Positions 26,193 to 29,077 of a stretch of 29,077 nucleotides of DNA are shown piece after piece. Under the pieces are notes generated by a model. That model made no database searches and was not told where the DNA came from. It worked only from the letters and a program-made list of their open reading frames with translations. This DNA comes from an uncultured Prevotella sp. (GTDB lineage Bacteria > Bacteroidota > Bacteroidia > Bacteroidales > Bacteroidaceae): positions 1-29,077 of the forward strand of contig CAAGIW010000037.1 of assembly GCA_900770025.1 (NCBI GenBank), written 5' to 3'. The first letter of the stretch is position 1, and each line of letters begins with the position of its first letter. The position numbers were made by a program, and so were the translations under genes.

Positions 26193-27425
26193 ATGAAATA
26201 TCAAAATGACATAGTAAAAACTCTTATTAAGTTTGGAGGTTGCGCTATATCTGCACTTACTGTTACTTATATAAAAAATAAGTTCGGTAAGAATAAAGTT
26301 AAGGAAGCCGAAGAAATAATGAAAGTAAAATTAGAGTATGAAACAAAACGTATGGAATTAAGGCAGAAATATAATGCTTCAAATGCCGAATCCTCTCCTG
26401 TTGAACCAATTCCTGATAATACACCCTGGCAAGCAATGACCTATAATGATATGATTAGCCAGTCATACGAGGTTGATAATGGCTGGATTATTGAAGGTAT
26501 CGCCGCTAAAGGTCTTATCAATTTCTGTGTGGCAGGTGGTGATGTAGGAAAATCTATACACCTCGTCGATGTTGCTTGTACTGTAGCAGAAGGTGGTAAG
26601 ATGAAGTTCCTGCCTGATACTTGTGGAAAGGTTGAGAAACAAGCAGTATTGTACTATAGACTGGAGAACTATCAGGGTGAGTATAGAAAGAAGTACGGAG
26701 TAGATTGCAAGACGATAACCAACTCTACTATTATGTGGCAAACTAGGGCAGAGATTGAGGATATGGTGTCTCTCCTTCGTGATATTGAGTCCTATGTAAT
26801 GAAGGCTTGCAGACAGGACACTTTAATCTGTATTGATCCGATAACTAAACTATCTGACTTTGATGCAGAGAAGTTTATCGCTGGAGCTGAAAGAATACAG
26901 GCTATTGCTCGTGAGAAGAACATCATGCTTACCTTCCTCGTTGCAGCACATACGGACGAGATCAACAACTGGAAGCCATTAACTAGCGTTGAAATTAAAG
27001 GCGGTGATAAGTTATATCAGCAAGCAGGTTCCGTATATACCATCAGAAAAGAAAGACGTGGGTACCGCTTTTTCCAGTCGCTCAAATCCCCAAAAGGCAG
27101 TGCGGATAGCGGTAAGGTGGTTGTAGCCAAGTTCGCAAAGAAGGATGACGGCTTTACATATATGGAGTATGTCGAAGAACTGAAAGAAACAGAAGCTCTA
27201 CCAATGAAGCCAAAGCCAGAAGAAACTATTGCTGAGGATATTGCTGACGAGGATAAAATTATTCATCCAGATCAGAAGATGACAGATCACCAAATTGCAG
27301 AGGCTATTGCAAGGGTCGAAAGAAAAGAGTTTACATGGCAACAAATAGCAGATGAATACGGAATAAGCCGTCAATGTCTCAGCAGAAGGGTAAAGAAATA
27401 CAAGCAAGGGCATCCTAAGAAGTAA
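26193..27425 (+). CDS. RepA-like AAA ATPase with C-terminal helix-turn-helix
   Basis: This protein of about 410 residues resembles the AAA_25/RepA group of hexameric helicase-type ATPases found on plasmids and mobile elements. Walker A is AGGDVGKS at residues 114-121, with alanine where the first glycine is usual. Walker B is LICIDP near residue 213. The block ending FLVAAHTDEINNW is typical of the RecA-like core. The N-terminus has a hydrophobic stretch (LIKFGGCAISALTVTYI, residues 11-27) and then a coiled-coil-like basic segment. The C-terminus has a helix-turn-helix (FTWQQIADEYGISRQCLSRRVKK). I prefer the ATG at 26193, because an in-frame ATG at 26142 would overlap the small gene. A role in replication or DNA processing of the excised element is likely by family. 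Confidence 0.8.
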   Translation: MKYQNDIVKTLIKFGGCAISALTVTYIKNKFGKNKVKEAEEIMKVKLEYETKRMELRQKYNASNAESSPVEPIPDNTPWQAMTYNDMISQSYEVDNGWIIEGIAAKGLINFCVAGGDVGKSIHLVDVACTVAEGGKMKFLPDTCGKVEKQAVLYYRLENYQGEYRKKYGVDCKTITNSTIMWQTRAEIEDMVSLLRDIESYVMKACRQDTLICIDPITKLSDFDAEKFIAGAERIQAIAREKNIMLTFLVAAHTDEINNWKPLTSVEIKGGDKLYQQAGSVYTIRKERRGYRFFQSLKSPKGSADSGKVVVAKFAKKDDGFTYMEYVEELKETEALPMKPKPEETIAEDIADEDKIIHPDQKMTDHQIAEAIARVERKEFTWQQIADEYGISRQCLSRRVKKYKQGHPKK

Positions 27426-27447
27426 TTATTATTTTCCATTTATATAC

Positions 27448-27484
27448 AAGGGAGGGAGTAGTCGTGATGATTGCTCCCTTTTTT
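27448..27484 (+). terminator. Terminator after the ATPase gene
   Basis: AAGGGAG (27448-27454) pairs with CTCCCTT (27474-27480) and a T run continues to 27484. The loop of 19 bases is long, but an alternative stem from the second GGGAG is also possible. Confidence 0.75.
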
Positions 27485-27495
27485 ATGGGCAAAAG

Positions 27496-27523
27496 AAAAA
27501 AAGAGAAGGAAAGCCCCTCTCTT
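27496..27523 (-). terminator. Terminator for the minus-strand gene pair
   Basis: Read on the minus strand, AAGAGA (27523-27518) pairs with TCTCTT (27506-27501) and runs into a T tract. It ends 15 bases beyond the stop of the 105-residue gene. With the plus-strand terminator it insulates the two convergent operons. Confidence 0.7.
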
Positions 27524-27537
27524 AACTAGAAACACTC

Positions 27538-27855
27538 TTACCTATTCTTTATTAGATATTTTATTGATTTGATGAACCGATCTCCTCCATCCTTATCAAA
27601 TGCACCGTATCGAGAATAGAAATCTTCCATATTACAGACACGTCCAGTTCTCAATTCACAGTACATCCGAGAAATGTCATCCTCTGCATTTTCAACAAAG
27701 TCAATCAAGAACATGCCATCGCTATAAACCTTACTATGGTCTAAAGCGGATTCGTCTTTAATACTGTCAACAAACTCTATAGGTAAATTAGAAAAACATG
27801 AAAATATCTTCTTCTTGTTTAATAACACTAACAATTCTTTTCTATCCATACACAA
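27538..27855 (-). CDS. Hypothetical protein of the minus-strand pair (105 residues)
   Basis: I do not recognise this protein. It starts at 27855 (MCMDRKELLVLLNKKKIF) or two codons later, and looks like a small soluble alpha/beta protein with an acidic centre (DFVENAEDDISRMYCEL). It begins six bases after the stop of the 152-residue gene, so they are co-transcribed. Small acidic proteins in such pairs are sometimes immunity or antitoxin proteins, but no motif here supports that directly. Confidence 0.65.
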   Translation of the reverse strand: MCMDRKELLVLLNKKKIFSCFSNLPIEFVDSIKDESALDHSKVYSDGMFLIDFVENAEDDISRMYCELRTGRVCNMEDFYSRYGAFDKDGGDRFIKSIKYLIKNR

Positions 27856-27861
27856 ACAATA

Positions 27862-28320
27862 TTAAGGATTAGGTGTAGAGTTTGTGCTGTTTGCCACTTC
27901 TTGCTCTTCTTTCTCATCCATTTCTTTGAATATCATTTCAAGTGCATCATTTATGCTACAGGTCTTTGTATAGGAATTGTCAAAATAGATTGAGGTAATA
28001 CCCCAAAATTCCAAATCGTCCAAAACTATGTCTGGTTCATCGCATCTTTGGATTAGCCATTCAAATTGATGGTTGGAAATGGAGTTTGGATGATTTGGGC
28101 AAGGAGAAAAACAATCCATACAATCTCCTTCTGTATCATCAATCATTTCGCAGAAGCCAGACGTGAACTGAACTACTATGCCTTTAGACCACATGTCTAT
28201 AGGATCGAATGTGTATTTCAATATTCTTCCAATGCCCCATTCCGTTGCATAATAAGTTGGTACTACAGGCTCTGCATCAACATACGCAGTTTTTACTTTT
28301 ACATTCTCATTCATCTTCAT
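27862..28320 (-). CDS. Hypothetical cysteine-containing protein of the minus-strand pair (152 residues)
   Basis: I do not recognise this protein. It is acidic and soluble, with a compact cysteine group C57, C67, C70, C74 (GDCMDCFSPCPNHPNS) that could bind metal. The remainder (TEWGIGRILKYTFDPIDMWSKGIVVQF and LDDLEFWGITSIYFD) looks like beta-rich alpha/beta structure. A low-complexity tail rich in Glu, Asn, Ser and Thr ends the chain. It is the first gene of a two-gene minus-strand operon that opposes the ATPase operon. I judge it to be the coding strand because the pair ends at a good terminator and the opposing frames are short. Confidence 0.65.
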   Translation of the reverse strand: MKMNENVKVKTAYVDAEPVVPTYYATEWGIGRILKYTFDPIDMWSKGIVVQFTSGFCEMIDDTEGDCMDCFSPCPNHPNSISNHQFEWLIQRCDEPDIVLDDLEFWGITSIYFDNSYTKTCSINDALEMIFKEMDEKEEQEVANSTNSTPNP

Positions 28321-28776
28321 TATGTTTTTGAAATTTATATTATATCAACTATAAGAATTTAAGGGGGGAGTCGTTCACAAACATATACGGGAACAATACT
28401 GTGTAGGCAACACTAATTCTTGAACTTAAAAAGCGATGTAACCCTTTTCTGAAAATTCCCACACTATTACTTTTCGGAGGTTTTATAGCCCTCTGAAAAA
28501 ATAGCAGAAAAGGGTTACATTCATCCATAAGTCTCTGATACCACCATAATTACAACCCCTAAAAAAGGTTACATAATATAATAGAAAGGTTACAAATTTG
28601 ATGTAACCTATTTTCTTTTTCCAACCGTATAAAACCTGAACGAAATCTTGAAAAGTAAGGTAAAAAAGGCTCATAAACTGGTAAAAACTCTGCTGGCAAA
28701 AACTCAAATCCTCATTCATGAAAAGAGCGATTGACCTCTTTCATTATTACAGATAAAAGATAAAATTATTCATAAT
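28321..28776. other. Intergenic stretch with a repeat cluster and no credible gene
   Basis: About 450 bases between the divergent 152-residue gene and the last gene. The central part holds the GGTTACAT repeat cluster described separately. A minus-strand frame at 28483-28719 is built from low-complexity sequence over these repeats and is not credible. No good TAnnTTTG box was found in front of the gene at 28777. Confidence 0.6.
28435..28609. repeat. GGTTACAT repeat cluster with nested inverted repeats (possible origin or operator)
   Basis: ATGTAACCCTTTTCTG at 28436-28451 is the exact inverse complement of CAGAAAAGGGTTACAT at 28505-28520. Between them a smaller hairpin forms from TTTTCGGAGG (28471-28480) and CCTCTGAAAA (28490-28499), with one G:T pair. 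Further GGTTACA(T) copies lie at 28567-28574 and 28588-28594, and an inverted one at 28601-28608. Five copies in 170 bases, in both orientations and next to replication-type genes, suggest an iteron origin, a transfer origin or an operator. Confidence 0.8.
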
Positions 28777-29077
28777 ATGGAATTTGAAAGTACGATGAAT
28801 TTTATGGAAGGCTTCATTAGTTATGGAGCGTTCACACAGGAGGATAAGGAGAAGAACAATATTGCTACGCCTGTGATCGAGAAAAAGGTGGCAAAGAAAA
28901 ATAGCGAGAAATACGATGCTGATATTTCTGCATTAACGGCTATTTATGGTACTGGAGTCTGCATTGATATCGAGCTTCAGGAACTATTGAAGATATGCCC
29001 TCGTGATAGAAAAAGAATTGAGGCATATAATGGATTAGTATCTGAACTAGCCAAGAGAGGAACAGTTTTAACCATTA
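28777..29077 (+). CDS. Partial hypothetical protein, cut by the window end
   Basis: An open frame starts at the ATG 28777 (MEFESTMNFMEGFISYGAF) and stays open for 100 codons to the last base. The N-terminal part is acidic and then lysine-rich (IEKKVAKKNSEKY). The visible end (IELQELLKICPRDRKRIEAYNGLVSEL) looks helical. I do not recognise it. It is the first gene beyond the repeat cluster, so it may be a replication, mobilisation or regulatory protein that acts there. Confidence 0.6.
   Translation, partial: MEFESTMNFMEGFISYGAFTQEDKEKNNIATPVIEKKVAKKNSEKYDADISALTAIYGTGVCIDIELQELLKICPRDRKRIEAYNGLVSELAKRGTVLTI

Larger units (their letters stand above)
22303..29077. mobile_element. Integrative element with a large serine recombinase, inserted in comM (right end outside window)
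   Basis: The break in comM, the abrupt shift from GC-rich to AT-rich coding DNA, and a large serine recombinase immediately inside the boundary together indicate an integrated element. At least 6.8 kb is in view. It contains a recombinase, a coupled 486-residue protein, a small gene, an AAA ATPase with HTH, two convergent genes, a repeat cluster and the start of one more gene. No conjugation, capsid or relaxase gene is visible in this part. It could be a mobilisable element, a phage satellite or the edge of a larger island. Confidence 0.9.

Noticed and set aside
28483..28719. Minus-strand frame of 78 codons in the repeat cluster
   Set aside because: It is built from the inverted repeats and AT-rich tracts, and its residues are low complexity.

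Overview
The window looks like a chromosome segment of a Bacteroidales bacterium, most probably a Prevotella/Segatella-type organism. The reasons are a SusC/SusD pair, several promoters of the Bacteroidetes form TAnnTTTG, A-rich translation starts without a Shine-Dalgarno motif, a DUF3467 protein, and secreted proteins with C-terminal tails resembling type IX secretion sorting domains. No rRNA, tRNA or CRISPR array was seen.

Positions 1-12021 form a glycan-use locus aimed at pectin. A TonB-dependent SusC-like transporter and a SusD-like lipoprotein are followed by a secreted protein made of two nearly identical tandem repeats, which is possibly a surface glycan-binding protein. After a terminator and a repeat-rich gap comes a 1307-residue secreted enzyme that joins a pectin methylesterase (CE8-like) to a pectate lyase (PL1-like). 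Together these would demethylate, cut, bind and import pectin fragments.

Positions 12022-16759 hold a 600-base repeat-bearing gap and then a three-gene efflux operon: a TolC-like outer-membrane channel, an EmrA/HlyD-like adaptor and an EmrB/DHA2-type MFS pump. An AraC-family regulator follows at 16812. Next come a DUF3467 protein, an OmpA-like/TPR lipoprotein, a DUF4369-type lipoprotein whose thioredoxin fold lacks the CxxC pair, and the comM (yifB) gene.

At about 22304 comM stops matching its family in the middle of the AAA+ module, and a visibly more AT-rich integrated element begins. It opens with a near-perfect Bacteroides promoter and a 662-residue large serine recombinase carrying an extra C-terminal helix-turn-helix-like segment. 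Behind it lie a translationally coupled 486-residue protein of unknown function, a terminator, a 66-residue protein, a RepA-like AAA ATPase with a C-terminal HTH, and a convergent pair of unrecognised minus-strand genes. A cluster of GGTTACAT repeats with nested inverted repeats follows, and then the start of another gene that runs off the end of the window. The right end of the element and the 3' part of comM are not in the window.

The most notable content is this comM-targeting serine-recombinase element: its unknown recombinase partner, its iteron-like repeat cluster and its two-gene cargo. All family assignments were made by eye from the sequence; no database search was run.
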